Source: Novosphingobium panipatense (GTDB lineage: Bacteria; Pseudomonadota; Alphaproteobacteria; Sphingomonadales; Sphingomonadaceae). Taken from it: a DNA stretch of 64,000 bases. Under the pieces are notes generated by a model that saw only the letters and a program-made list of their open reading frames with translations, was not told the DNA's origin and did no database searches. Below, piece by piece: positions 16,240 to 23,932 of this stretch (the stretch's first letter is position 1; every line of letters begins with the position of its first letter). The stretch lies in NCBI RefSeq assembly GCF_002149965.1, contig NZ_MSQB01000028.1:11613-75612 (forward strand), read 5' to 3'. The translations under genes and the position numbers were made by a program.

Positions 16240-16455
16240 TTGCGCGAGACCCCGACCTGGCGAATCCCCATCGGGGTCCTCGGCCTGCTCATCGCCCTTT
16301 GCGTCTACGGACTGCTGATCGCGCGATACCTGCCGCCGGTAATCGGAAGCTGGCATGCGCTGCTCCAAACGCCGATCTATCTCGCGCTGGGGGTGATCTG
16401 GATATTGCCGCTGAAGCGCTTCCTGATCTGGATGGAGACCGGGCGCTGGGGATGA
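16240..16455 (+). CDS. DUF2842 family small membrane protein
   Basis: A 71-aa inner-membrane protein with two hydrophobic helices (about 10-30 and 43-60) and an amphipathic TGRWG-type end, matching the alphaproteobacterial DUF2842 family of unknown function. It starts with TTG at 16240, one base after the cyclo-ligase stop codon, so it is translationally linked to that gene. Its own stop codon lies in the loop of the following terminator. Confidence 0.8.
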   Translation: MRETPTWRIPIGVLGLLIALCVYGLLIARYLPPVIGSWHALLQTPIYLALGVIWILPLKRFLIWMETGRWG

Positions 16456-16475
16456 TTCCCCGGCGCTTCTTTTTT
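16443..16475 (+). terminator. Intrinsic terminator overlapping the DUF2842 stop codon
   Basis: Arms GCGCTGGGGA and TCCCCGGCGC (10 bp, one G-U pair) enclose a TGAT loop containing the TGA stop, followed by a TTCTTTTTT tract. This is a textbook rho-independent terminator for the zapA-6S-cyclo-ligase unit. Confidence 0.85.
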
Positions 16476-16508
16476 GCGGCTATCCGCCGGCGGCCAGCGG
16501 ACAAAAGA

Positions 16509-16536
16509 AAAGGCCGGGCGTGAACCCGGCCTTTTT
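16509..16536 (-). terminator. Terminator of the tRNA-Asp transcript (bidirectional)
   Basis: Ten-bp arms (AAAGGCCGGG and complement) with a six-base loop. T-rich tracts flank both sides, so it can end the minus-strand tRNA-Asp transcript and back up the plus-strand terminator just upstream. Confidence 0.8.
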
Positions 16537-16569
16537 CGTTTCATTGCCTTTCCACTTCCCTTAAGGAAG

Positions 16570-16646
16570 TGGCGCGAGTGACGGGGCTCGAACCCGCGAC
16601 CTCCGGCGTGACAGGCCGGCACTCTAACCAACTGAGCTACACCCGC
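16570..16646 (-). tRNA. tRNA-Asp (GTC), copy 2 in transcript order
   Basis: The 77-nt cloverleaf has all stems intact. The acceptor GCGGGTG pairs with CACTCGC (one G-U), the anticodon loop carries GTC (aspartate), the T-loop is TTCGAGC, and CCA is encoded. It is identical to the copy at 16735-16811 and lies 88 bp downstream of it on the same strand, so both probably come from one precursor. Confidence 0.98.
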
Positions 16647-16734
16647 GCAGCAATGTATGTGAGGTTTTTAGACTACCTCAAGTCGCTGGATTACCAGCAT
16701 TTTCCCCTGCCTGCCACAGACAGGAAAACCCAAG

Positions 16735-16811
16735 TGGCGCGAGTGACGGGGCTCGAACCCGCGACCTCCGGCGTGACAGGCCGGCACTCTAACCAACTGA
16801 GCTACACCCGC
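16735..16811 (-). tRNA. tRNA-Asp (GTC), copy 1 in transcript order
   Basis: Sequence identical to the tRNA-Asp at 16570-16646, with encoded CCA. It is closest to the promoter at 16844-16872. The 88-nt spacer between the two copies holds no gene. Confidence 0.98.
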
Positions 16812-16843
16812 GTTCTTGCGGTTGCGTCCGCTTGGGAGGCCGC

Positions 16844-16872
16844 CCTCTATGTCAGCACCGGGTGGCTGTCAA
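16844..16872 (-). promoter_or_regulatory. Promoter of the tandem tRNA-Asp genes
   Basis: On the minus strand TTGACA (16872-16867), 17 bases, then TAGAGG (16849-16844), about 33 bases before the first tRNA. The same TTG---/17/TA-AGG layout precedes tRNA-Pro and tRNA-Asn in this window. Confidence 0.65.
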
Positions 16873-17125
16873 CGCGATATTCCAGCCCCATGAAGTTTTT
16901 TACGACCGAACCGCGACTAGCCTGTGGACAGTTTGGCCGGAGCACCGATTTTATCGCCGATTTTGCGATTTTCGCCTTCGAGACCGTCATTCGGGTGGCT
17001 CGAAAAAGGGGAAAAAAATTTCGGCAGAGACGAATCCGCTGCGAAGCGTACGCATAAACCGTCCCCTATCCGCCCCCTATGAGGGAAACCGATCGAAAAT
17101 TGATCGGGGCGCCACGAACAGAAAG
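16873..17125. other. Intergenic region upstream of tRNA-Asp
   Basis: No credible gene. It holds a TGTGGACAG motif near 16921, A-rich tracts around 17010-17025, and a small GATCGAAAATTGATC hairpin near 17091-17105 that may help terminate the YdeI-type gene. Short open frames here show no protein character. Confidence 0.5.
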
Positions 17126-17710
17126 TCAGGAAGACTTGCGCGGCTTCTCGTACTTCCAGTTGCGTGTCTTGCCCTCGGCGATCCACTCGGCAGCCTGTGC
17201 CATGCGCTTTTCCCGTGTCGCGGCAGTCTTCGCGTCAGTGATCCATTCCAGATAATCGCGTCTGTGCGAGGGCGCGAATCGCTCGAAGGTCGCTTGCGCG
17301 CCCGGCACAGCCGCAAGCATGGCGGCGAATTCTGCAGGCATCGGAATTTCCGGCCGAGGCTTTCGCTCAGCCCGTGCCGTGACAGGGGGACGGCCGCCCA
17401 GGATACGATCCGCCGCTTCGCGCAGGAGTGCCGTCAATTCGGCCTCGCGCGGCATGTCCGCCTCGGATGTCACGCGGATGAAGCGGCGCGACATGCCATC
17501 CCCGTGGATACCGAAAGCGCAATGCGCCTTGAACGCACTCATCCCGGCGACGTTCTTGCCCCGAACTGTAAAGTGGGGGACGCTCCACTTGATGGCCTCC
17601 TCGGCCTCTGGAAGCGCCCTATGCGCCATGTCACGGAGCTGTTCGAGCAAGGGACGCAGCGGCTCGGCGGATTGGGCGATATAGTCATCGACACGAGAAT
17701 CCCTGGCCAT
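17126..17710 (-). CDS. YdeI/OmpD-associated family protein with DUF1801 domain
   Basis: A 194-aa protein. The N-terminal half is DUF1801-like (LRDMAHRALPEAEEAIKWSVPHF, then an FGIHGDGMSRR region). The C-terminal half matches the YdeI/OmdA domain, with the conserved FERFAPSHRRDYLEWITDAK block and the basic tail KTRNWKYEKPRK. Members are small cytoplasmic proteins linked to envelope or bacteriocin stress in some bacteria; the biochemical role is not established. It stands alone on the minus strand, 36 bp upstream of the E2 stop codon side, and a shared transcript with the E2 genes is possible but not shown. Confidence 0.8.
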   Translation of the reverse strand: MARDSRVDDYIAQSAEPLRPLLEQLRDMAHRALPEAEEAIKWSVPHFTVRGKNVAGMSAFKAHCAFGIHGDGMSRRFIRVTSEADMPREAELTALLREAADRILGGRPPVTARAERKPRPEIPMPAEFAAMLAAVPGAQATFERFAPSHRRDYLEWITDAKTAATREKRMAQAAEWIAEGKTRNWKYEKPRKSS

Positions 17711-17746
17711 ATCCGCTGCTCCACTGCGCCGCCCTAACCCGTCAGC

Positions 17747-19129
17747 CTAACCCGCCAGAATAAGCGCCGGCGCCTCGATCAGTTTCTTGAGGTCCTGCGC
17801 AAAGCTGGCGGCATCCCAGCCGTCTACCACGCGGTGGTCGCAAGACATCGAGATATTCATGATCTTGCGCTTCTCGATGCGTTCCGCGCCGTCGGCGCCC
17901 TTCACGAACATCGGCCGTTCGACGATCCGGTTCGGACCGACGATCGCCACTTCGGGGCGATTGATGACCGGCGTGGTCGCCACCCCGCCCATCGGCCCGA
18001 GCGAGGTCACGGTGATCGTCGAGCCGGAAAGCTCAGACGATTTGGCCGAACCGTCGCGGGCTGCATTGGCAAGGCGGCCTATCTCGGCGGCGAGCTGCCA
18101 GAGGTTACGGTCCTGCGCGTCGCGGATGACCGGGACCATCAGGCCTGCGGGAGTCTGCGCCGCCATGCCGAGATGGACCGAACCATAGCGCGTCACCACG
18201 CCCGCCTCGTCATCGTAATGCGCATTGAGCATCGGATACTTGGGCAGCAGCTTGCAAATCGCGGTGATCAGGAACGGCAGCATCGTCAGCTTGGGACGCC
18301 CATCCACATTGGCGGCCCGCCCCGCATTGAGCTGCGCGCGGGCTTCCTCCAGCGCGGTCACGTCGAATTCCTCGACATAGGCGAAATGCGGGATCTGGCG
18401 CTTGGACGCAGCCATGTTCTCCGCAATGCGGCGACGCAGGCCGATCACGCGGACCTGTTCGTCCTGTCCCTTGCGCCCGGCAGGCTGGAAGCCGCCCGAG
18501 GCATTGTAGGACAGGAAGGCATCGAGATCGGAGTGCCGCAGGCGACCGTCCTCGGCGGGGCGCACTTCGCCAAGGTCGATGCCGAGATCGGCGGCGCGCT
18601 TGCGTACCGCCGGGCTGGCCATGACTTTGGCCTGGGTGCTTGAGGATTTGGCCGCGGGCGTGGGCGTGCGGGCTTCGACAGGCTCAGCCTGAGCGGGTGT
18701 GGGGGAGACCACAGGTGCTGCGGGGGCGGCGGCTTTCTCGACGTCCGCTCGTGCTGAGCCTGTCGAAGCACTGGCCGCTGCCCCCTCGACACGCGAGACA
18801 TCGCCCGCATCCGGCGTTTCCGCCTCGATCCGCTGCTCCACCACTTCCGCCCTGGGCGCAGGCGCGCGGTCGACTTCGTTCCCCGTTCCTTCGACCTCGA
18901 TCACCACCAAGGGCGAGCCGATGGGGATGACATCCCCTTCGGCGCCCGCCACTTCGACGATCACCCCCGAGACCGGGCTTTCCATCTCGACCGTCGCCTT
19001 GTCGGTCATCATGTCGGCAAGGCGCCCGTCTTCCTCGACCGTGTCCCCGATCTTGACGTGCCAGGCGACGATCTCGGCCTCGGCGATGCCTTCGCCGATG
19101 TCCGGCAGGCGGAATGTGAAACGACCCAT
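17747..19129 (-). CDS. bkdB: Branched-chain alpha-keto acid dehydrogenase E2 (lipoamide acyltransferase)
   Basis: Core of the complex that turns branched-chain keto acids into acyl-CoAs: it carries the acyl group on a lipoyl arm and hands it to CoA. The product is 460 aa. The lipoyl domain is at 1-80 with Lys44 in TDKATVE, followed by a long Ala/Pro/Glu linker (about 85-165), the E1/E3-binding domain (about 168-205, SPAVRKRAADLGIDL) and the catalytic domain ending in CDHRVVDGW (His432, Asp436). Two inverted copies of a short dispersed repeat lie in frame inside the linker (residues about 121-130 and 145-154). It starts four bases after the E1-beta stop. No E3 gene is present in the window. 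Confidence 0.93.
   Translation of the reverse strand: MGRFTFRLPDIGEGIAEAEIVAWHVKIGDTVEEDGRLADMMTDKATVEMESPVSGVIVEVAGAEGDVIPIGSPLVVIEVEGTGNEVDRAPAPRAEVVEQRIEAETPDAGDVSRVEGAAASASTGSARADVEKAAAPAAPVVSPTPAQAEPVEARTPTPAAKSSSTQAKVMASPAVRKRAADLGIDLGEVRPAEDGRLRHSDLDAFLSYNASGGFQPAGRKGQDEQVRVIGLRRRIAENMAASKRQIPHFAYVEEFDVTALEEARAQLNAGRAANVDGRPKLTMLPFLITAICKLLPKYPMLNAHYDDEAGVVTRYGSVHLGMAAQTPAGLMVPVIRDAQDRNLWQLAAEIGRLANAARDGSAKSSELSGSTITVTSLGPMGGVATTPVINRPEVAIVGPNRIVERPMFVKGADGAERIEKRKIMNISMSCDHRVVDGWDAASFAQDLKKLIEAPALILAG
18673..18769. repeat. Two inverted dispersed repeat copies inside the E2 coding sequence
   Basis: CTTCGACAGGCTCAGCCTGA at 18673-18692 and its near-complement at about 18744-18768, separated by some 50 bases. 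A third copy lies just upstream of mfd (27080-27103). Both copies are read through in frame as the linker pieces ASTGSARADV and PAQAEPVEAR. The transcript could fold them into a stem. Confidence 0.8.
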
Positions 19130-19133
19130 CGGA

Positions 19134-20186
19134 TCAATCCTTCATGAGCCGATCGACCGCCTCGCCAATGCGGACGGGACCGGGGAAATAGGCCCACTCG
19201 AGGCTGTGCGGATAAGGCGTGTCGAAACCGGTTACGCGCTCCACGGGGGCTTCGAGATGATAGAAGCAGCGCTCCTGGACGAGCGTGACGAGTTCGGCGC
19301 CGAAGCCGGAGGTGCGGGTAGCCTCGTGTATCACCAGGCATTTCCCGGTCTTCTCCACCGACTTTTCCACAGTGTCGATGTCGAGCGGCACAAGGCTGCG
19401 CAGATCGATGATCTCGGCGTCGACGCCCTTCTCGGCCAGCACCGCTTCGGCCACGTGGACCATGGTGCCGTACGTCACGACCGTCAGCGCCGCGCCTTCG
19501 CGCACGACGCGGGCCTTGCCGAGCGGGACCTTGTAATAGCCCTCGGGAACCTGGCTGCCCGGCAACCCCTTCCAGGGCCGCGAGGGACGGTCGTAATAGC
19601 CGTCGAACGGGCCGTTGTAGATGCGCTTGGGTTCGAAGAAGATGACCGGATCGTTGTCCTCGATCGCCGCGATCAGCAGGCCCTTGGCGTCATAGGGAGT
19701 CGCCGGGATCACCGTCTTGAGCCCGGCGACATGGGTGAACAACGCCTCGGGGCTCTGGCTGTGGGTCTGGCCGCCGAAGATGCCGCCGCCGAAGGGCGAA
19801 CGCACCGTGATCTGCGCCACGAACTCGCCCGCCGAGCGATAACGCAGGCGCGCCGCTTCCGACACGAGCTGGTCGAGGCCGGGATAGATGTAGTCCGCGA
19901 ACTGGATTTCCGGTACCGGGCGCAGGCCATAGGCGGCCATGCCCACCGCAGCGCCGATGATGCCGCATTCGTTGATCGGCGTATCGAACACGCGGTTCTT
20001 GCCGAACTTCTTCTGCAGGCCCGCCGTCGCGCGGAACACGCCGCCGAAATAGCCGACATCCTCGCCCATGATCACGACGTCGGGATCGCGCGCCATCATG
20101 ATGTCGAGCGCGTCGTTGATCGCCTCGATCATGTTCATCGAGCGGCTCGGTGCGTCGTGAAGGCTGACGGGGTTTTCCTCGATCAT
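19134..20186 (-). CDS. bkdA2: Branched-chain alpha-keto acid dehydrogenase E1 beta subunit
   Basis: Beta chain of the thiamine-diphosphate decarboxylase that works with the alpha chain encoded upstream. The product is 350 aa. It has the MNMIEAINDALDIMM start of the transketolase pyrimidine domain, the VVIMGEDVGYFGGVFRAT block with the ThDP-contacting Glu, the AAGLKTVIP-type region, and a C-terminal domain (IDLRSLVPLDIDTVEKSVEK). I chose the ATG at 20186, five bases after the E1-alpha stop. The three genes are tightly spaced and form one operon. Confidence 0.95.
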   Translation of the reverse strand: MIEENPVSLHDAPSRSMNMIEAINDALDIMMARDPDVVIMGEDVGYFGGVFRATAGLQKKFGKNRVFDTPINECGIIGAAVGMAAYGLRPVPEIQFADYIYPGLDQLVSEAARLRYRSAGEFVAQITVRSPFGGGIFGGQTHSQSPEALFTHVAGLKTVIPATPYDAKGLLIAAIEDNDPVIFFEPKRIYNGPFDGYYDRPSRPWKGLPGSQVPEGYYKVPLGKARVVREGAALTVVTYGTMVHVAEAVLAEKGVDAEIIDLRSLVPLDIDTVEKSVEKTGKCLVIHEATRTSGFGAELVTLVQERCFYHLEAPVERVTGFDTPYPHSLEWAYFPGPVRIGEAVDRLMKD

Positions 20187-20191
20187 GGTCC

Positions 20192-21490
20192 TCACTCCTT
20201 CCACTCCGGCCATTTGGTCTGTCGCTCGCGGATCGCCTGCTCGGCCTGTTCCTGGAGATGCCAGGGCAGTTCCTCGAAGACGTCCTCGAACATGGTGTGG
20301 AACGGGTGATGGAGGCCGTGGCCGAGGATGCCGTTCTTCTCGGCTTCCTTGGTGGCGGCCTTGACCTGCTCGGCCAGTTCCCGGTCCATCGCCTCGTGCT
20401 GCTCTTCAGACCATTCGCCAAGCGCGATCAGATGCTTCTTGAGGCGCATGATCGGATCGCCCAGCGGCCAGTCCTCGGCCTCGCGCGCGGAGCGATAGGC
20501 GCTGGGATCGTCCGAAGTGGAATGCCCTTCGGCGCGGTAGGTGAAGTGCTCGATCAGGGTCGGGCCCTTGTTGGCACGCGCACGGTTGGCGGCCCATTCC
20601 ATCGCCGCGTAGACGGCCAGGATGTCGTTGCCGTCCACCCGCAGGCCGGCGATGCCGTAGCCCGCCGCGCGCGCCGCGAAAGTCGTGCGCTCCGCCCCGG
20701 CAAAGCCCGAGAAGCTGGAGATCGCCCACTGGTTGTTGACCACGTTGAGCACGACCGGCGCGTTATAGACCGCCGCGAAAGTCATCGCCGCGTGGAAATC
20801 GCCCTCGGCGCTGGAGCCTTCGCCCACGAAGCTGGTGGCGATGCGGGTATCGCCCTTGATCGCGCTCGCCATGGCCCAGCCCACCGCCTGCGGGAACTGG
20901 GTCGCGAGATTGCCGGAGATCGTGAAGAAGCCATAGTCCTTCGCCGAATACATGATCGGCAACTGACGGCCCTTCAGGCGGTCCGCCCGGTTGGAGTAGA
21001 TCTGGTTGATCATCTCCTCCAGCGGATAGCCGCGGGCGATCAGGATGCCCTGCTGGCGATAGCTGGGGAACACCATGTCATCCGCCGCAAGGGCATGGGC
21101 ACAGGCGATGGAGATCGCCTCCTCGCCGGTGGACTTCATGTAGAAGCTGGTCTTGCCCTGCCGCTGCCCGCGATACATCCGGTCGTCGAACGCGCGCGTC
21201 AGCGCCATCGTGGCCAGCATCCGCCGCAGGGTTTCCGGGTCGAGATGGGGGTTCCACGGCCCCACGGCGCGGTCGTCGTCGCCCAGCACGCGGACCATGT
21301 CGAGCGTCAGCGGCCAAGTTTCGCTGGCTTCGCAAGCCTCGTCCGGCCGGGCCAGAAGGCCCGGTTCGGGGATTTGCAGGTGAGAGTAGTCTACCGTGTC
21401 TCCGGGCCGATATCTCGGTTCGGGGACATAGAGATCGAGTGGCGGCAAATTGCCGCGCGGCTTACCTGTACGAACCGGGCCTTCGGCCAT
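20192..21490 (-). CDS. bkdA1: Branched-chain alpha-keto acid dehydrogenase E1 alpha subunit
   Basis: Alpha chain of the E1 decarboxylase; binds thiamine diphosphate and performs the first, irreversible step of leucine, isoleucine and valine keto-acid oxidation. The product is 432 aa, the length of BkdA1-type proteins and longer than pyruvate E1-alpha chains. It shows RMYRGQRQGKTSFYMKSTGEE-type substrate blocks, the ThDP motif running from SFVGEGSSAEGDFHAAMTF to VVNNQWAIS, and the HSTSDDPSAYR loop. The leader contains a CTAGAGC-family repeat. First gene of the bkdA1-bkdA2-bkdB operon. Confidence 0.95.
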   Translation of the reverse strand: MAEGPVRTGKPRGNLPPLDLYVPEPRYRPGDTVDYSHLQIPEPGLLARPDEACEASETWPLTLDMVRVLGDDDRAVGPWNPHLDPETLRRMLATMALTRAFDDRMYRGQRQGKTSFYMKSTGEEAISIACAHALAADDMVFPSYRQQGILIARGYPLEEMINQIYSNRADRLKGRQLPIMYSAKDYGFFTISGNLATQFPQAVGWAMASAIKGDTRIATSFVGEGSSAEGDFHAAMTFAAVYNAPVVLNVVNNQWAISSFSGFAGAERTTFAARAAGYGIAGLRVDGNDILAVYAAMEWAANRARANKGPTLIEHFTYRAEGHSTSDDPSAYRSAREAEDWPLGDPIMRLKKHLIALGEWSEEQHEAMDRELAEQVKAATKEAEKNGILGHGLHHPFHTMFEDVFEELPWHLQEQAEQAIRERQTKWPEWKE

Positions 21491-21556
21491 TCTGGTTATC
21501 CTCTCCCGCCTTTCCGGGCCGTGAGAGATCGATACGCGCTAGGAAAAAGGGACAAA

Positions 21557-21600
21557 CCTAGAGCGTTTCAAAATTCCACGGTGAAGTCATATTATTTCAA
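21557..21600 (-). repeat. Dispersed repeat, CTAGAGC family, partial copy 2
   Basis: CCTAGAGCGTTTCAAAATTC on the plus strand. On the minus strand this reads TTTTGAAACGCTCTAGG, closely related to the TTGAAAATGCTCTAGGG of the amgK leader. It lies in the bkdA1 leader, 67 bases before the start codon. Only the core is shared with the other copies. Confidence 0.4.
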
Positions 21601-21644
21601 ACTCCGGTAATGTCAATCCAGCGTGAAGAAGCTTTGAAACTTCC

Positions 21645-22610
21645 TCAGACGGCCACCGGAGCGGCGATATGCGCCTGGGGCGCGTAGTCCGAAACCACGA
21701 AATCCTCGATCCTGTAGTCGAAGATCGAATCGGGCCTGCGGGCGATTTCCAGATGGGCCGTACCTTCGGGCCTGCGCGAGAGCTGCTCTTCGACCAGCGC
21801 CGCGTGGTTCAGGTAGAGATGGACATCGCCGCCCATCCAAACGGCCTCACCCGGCTCAAGGTTGCATTGCTGCGCGAACATGCGGGTGAGCAGCGCAAGG
21901 GACCACATGTTGAACGCGAACCCAAGGCCCAGGTCGCAGCTGCGCTGATAGAGCGCGCAGGACAGACGGCCATCGGCGACGTGAAACTGGTAGCTCTTGT
22001 GGCAGGGCGGCAGCGCCATCGAATCGAGTTCGGCCACGTTCCAGCCCTCGATGATGTGACGCCGACTGCCGGGATTGTTCTTCAGGCTCTCGATCACCTG
22101 GGCGACCTGGTTCACCCCTTCGGCCCGCTTGCGGTAGAGGCCCTCGCCCGCGTCTTCGTAGACCGGCCAGTCCACCCATTGCTTGCCGTAGACCGGGCCG
22201 AGATCACCCCACTTTTCGGCAAAGGCGGCATCCTCGACGATCCGGCGCGAGAAATCGGCGCGCGCGATCGCCTCGCCCGTTTCCCGGCGATAGCGGTCAA
22301 GCGGCCAGTCGGTCCAGATTTCCACGCCCTGCGCGCAGAGCGGGCGGATGTTGGTCTCGCCGGTCAGGAACCAGAGCAGTTCGCGTGTGGCCGTCTTCCA
22401 GTAGACACGCTTGGTAGTGAGCAAGGGCATGGCCCCGCCGAACAAGTCGAAGCGGATCGTCGCCCCGAAAACAGAGCGCGTGCCGATACCGGTGCGGTCC
22501 ACGCGTTCATCGCCTTCTTCCCAGATGCGGCGCATGAGATCGAGGTATTGCCACTCCCAGTGCGGAGCGGTGATCGAGGCGGTGGAATCGGCAGTCAGGA
22601 TTTCGGTCAT
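21645..22610 (-). CDS. thyA: Thymidylate synthase
   Basis: Methylates dUMP to dTMP with methylene-THF. The product is 321 aa, about 50 residues longer than the E. coli enzyme; the extra segment (around residues 100-140, DWPLDRYRRETGEAIAR onward) matches the small-domain insert of Lactobacillus casei-type enzymes. The catalytic Cys203 is in ALPPCHKSYQF, and QRSCDLGLGFAFN and DVHLYLNH are intact. It stands alone between the bkd operon and tRNA-Pro. A thymidylate synthase product also needs the folate pool that the cyclo-ligase at 15.6 kb restores. Confidence 0.98.
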   Translation of the reverse strand: MTEILTADSTASITAPHWEWQYLDLMRRIWEEGDERVDRTGIGTRSVFGATIRFDLFGGAMPLLTTKRVYWKTATRELLWFLTGETNIRPLCAQGVEIWTDWPLDRYRRETGEAIARADFSRRIVEDAAFAEKWGDLGPVYGKQWVDWPVYEDAGEGLYRKRAEGVNQVAQVIESLKNNPGSRRHIIEGWNVAELDSMALPPCHKSYQFHVADGRLSCALYQRSCDLGLGFAFNMWSLALLTRMFAQQCNLEPGEAVWMGGDVHLYLNHAALVEEQLSRRPEGTAHLEIARRPDSIFDYRIEDFVVSDYAPQAHIAAPVAV

Positions 22611-22693
22611 GTCCGAAACCTAGCCTATCGCGCGGCCCAAGCAAAAGGCTGTCGGCAAGAAAGCCGCAAGGCAAATCGCAAAAGCCGGACAGC

Positions 22694-22722
22694 AAAAAAC
22701 CCAGCGTTTCCGCTGGGTTTTT
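22694..22722 (-). terminator. Terminator downstream of tRNA-Pro
   Basis: Arms AAAACCCAGCG and CGCTGGGTTTT around a TTTC loop, with T-runs on both strands. It lies between tRNA-Pro and thyA on the minus strand, so it ends the tRNA transcript. Confidence 0.85.
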
Positions 22723-22744
22723 ATGCCTCACCCGAAGGTGAAAA

Positions 22745-22821
22745 TGGTCGGGGAAAGAGGATTCGAACCTCCGGCCCCTGCCTCCCGAAGACAGTGCTCT
22801 ACCAGGCTGAGCTATTCCCCG
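22745..22821 (-). tRNA. tRNA-Pro (CGG)
   Basis: 77 nt with encoded CCA. The acceptor CGGGGAA pairs fully with TTCCCCG. The anticodon loop TTCGGGA carries CGG, which reads CCG (proline). The D-arm GCTCAGCCTGGTAGAGC is intact. Confidence 0.97.
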
Positions 22822-22862
22822 ACCGGGTGGGCGTTCCGAAGACCGCCCTGGGCAGGAGCGCG

Positions 22863-22891
22863 CCTATATAGGGCGACTCCGGGGGGCGCAA
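22863..22891 (-). promoter_or_regulatory. Promoter of tRNA-Pro
   Basis: Minus-strand TTGCGC (22891-22886), 17-base spacer, TATAGG (22868-22863), then a GCGCGCTCCTGCCC initial region that is identical in 13 of 14 positions to that of tRNA-Asn. Confidence 0.7.
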
Positions 22892-23187
22892 GGGCCCAAT
22901 CCGATTTTTGTTGTCTCCGCGCTTATGACGGGGAGCGAAATGGCGCGAAGAGCACCGTAATTCCTCATAATTTCCTGAAAAAGCAAAGTTTTCCACAGGT
23001 CGCCTTCGTTTGCGACCGGGACGGATCGAGCATGTCCGATGCCCCGCGTCCTGCCGGAAAATTCCGCGAATAGCGTCGAATCGGCTTGGGCGAATCCCCC
23101 CACTACCCCTTTCGGCGACCACCCTTGCCCGTCCCTCACCGCTCCGGCACAAGATCCGCGAGGGACGCACAGCCGCAGGGAAAGTCG
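22892..23187. other. Intergenic region between tRNA-Pro promoter and the secreted-protein gene
   Basis: No credible gene. It holds a TTTTCCACAGG motif (about 22988-22998) also present upstream of tRNA-Asn, and presumably the promoter of the following plus-strand gene, which I cannot place. Confidence 0.4.
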
Positions 23188-23811
23188 ATGCGCCTTGATC
23201 TCCTTCGCCGTTTCTTCGTGCCGCTTGCCGCCTCAAGCGCGGCCCTGTTCCTCGCAGCCCACGGCACGAATGCGGCGGCTTCGCGCCCGTCGCCGGGAGA
23301 GCGGGAAGAAACGGCTCTGGTCCCGATCACGCTTTCCGCAGGCATGAACCCGATCTCCGACATCGCCGGCACGGGGCAGGACGGCTCGATCGCGCAGCTC
23401 TGGCGGCAGAACAACAAGGTGCGCGGCCAGCATGTCTTTCTGGTCAAGGTGGGCGATACGGCCGCGACGCTGGAAGGCCGGGATCAGATCATCGACGCGC
23501 CCGACGTGGGCGATGACATGATTCGCTCCGTCCGCTTCGCGCGCGGGAACCATGCCGGCCGCGCGACTCTCTATATGCTGATCGCCAGTCGCGACATCGG
23601 CCCCTCTCCCTATGACGCGGCAGTCACGCACATCCAGACTTTCGCGCTGGTGCCCCGTGGCAGTGGCGGCGGCGATGCCTTTGCCTTCGCGCCGGTGCGC
23701 GCGTTCGTCGCTGCGGCGAAGTATTGCCATGCGGATGCGGCGCTGCTGGCGGAACTGAATTTTCCGCTGTCGCCGCTCTATGCCGGGAGAGTTACGCCAA
23801 CGGGGTGCTGA
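23188..23811 (+). CDS. Secreted protein of unknown function
   Basis: A 207-aa protein that I do not recognise. Residues 1-30 form a signal peptide (RLDLLRRFF, hydrophobic stretch, then THGTNAAA-like cleavage region), so it is periplasmic or exported. The mature part contains one segment GQHVFLVKVGDTAATLEGRD and a predicted beta-rich middle, and ends with two cysteines (AAKYCHADA and the terminal TPTGC), a possible disulfide. I chose the ATG at 23188, where the signal peptide begins; the frame is open to 23086. A palindromic repeat follows its stop codon. Confidence 0.6.
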   Translation: MRLDLLRRFFVPLAASSAALFLAAHGTNAAASRPSPGEREETALVPITLSAGMNPISDIAGTGQDGSIAQLWRQNNKVRGQHVFLVKVGDTAATLEGRDQIIDAPDVGDDMIRSVRFARGNHAGRATLYMLIASRDIGPSPYDAAVTHIQTFALVPRGSGGGDAFAFAPVRAFVAAAKYCHADAALLAELNFPLSPLYAGRVTPTGC

Positions 23812-23827
23812 GGAGCGTGGCTACCCT

Positions 23828-23926
23828 CGTCCCGGACTTGCTTCGGGACCGCTGTCAGTTCTTTAGGCGCAAGCTCGCGGGCAAGGTGGGCCACGCCAGC
23901 GGTCCCGGATCAAGTCCGGGACGACG
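23828..23926. repeat. Dispersed palindromic repeat, CGTCGTCCCGGA family, copy 2
   Basis: Arms CGTCCCGGACTTGCTTCGGG... and ...GGATCAAGTCCGGGACGACG enclose a core with CAGTTCTTTAGGCGCAAGCT shared with copy 3. It lies between convergent genes (secreted protein and recG), where it could serve as a bidirectional terminator. Confidence 0.85.
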
Positions 23927-23932
23927 CAGGAC

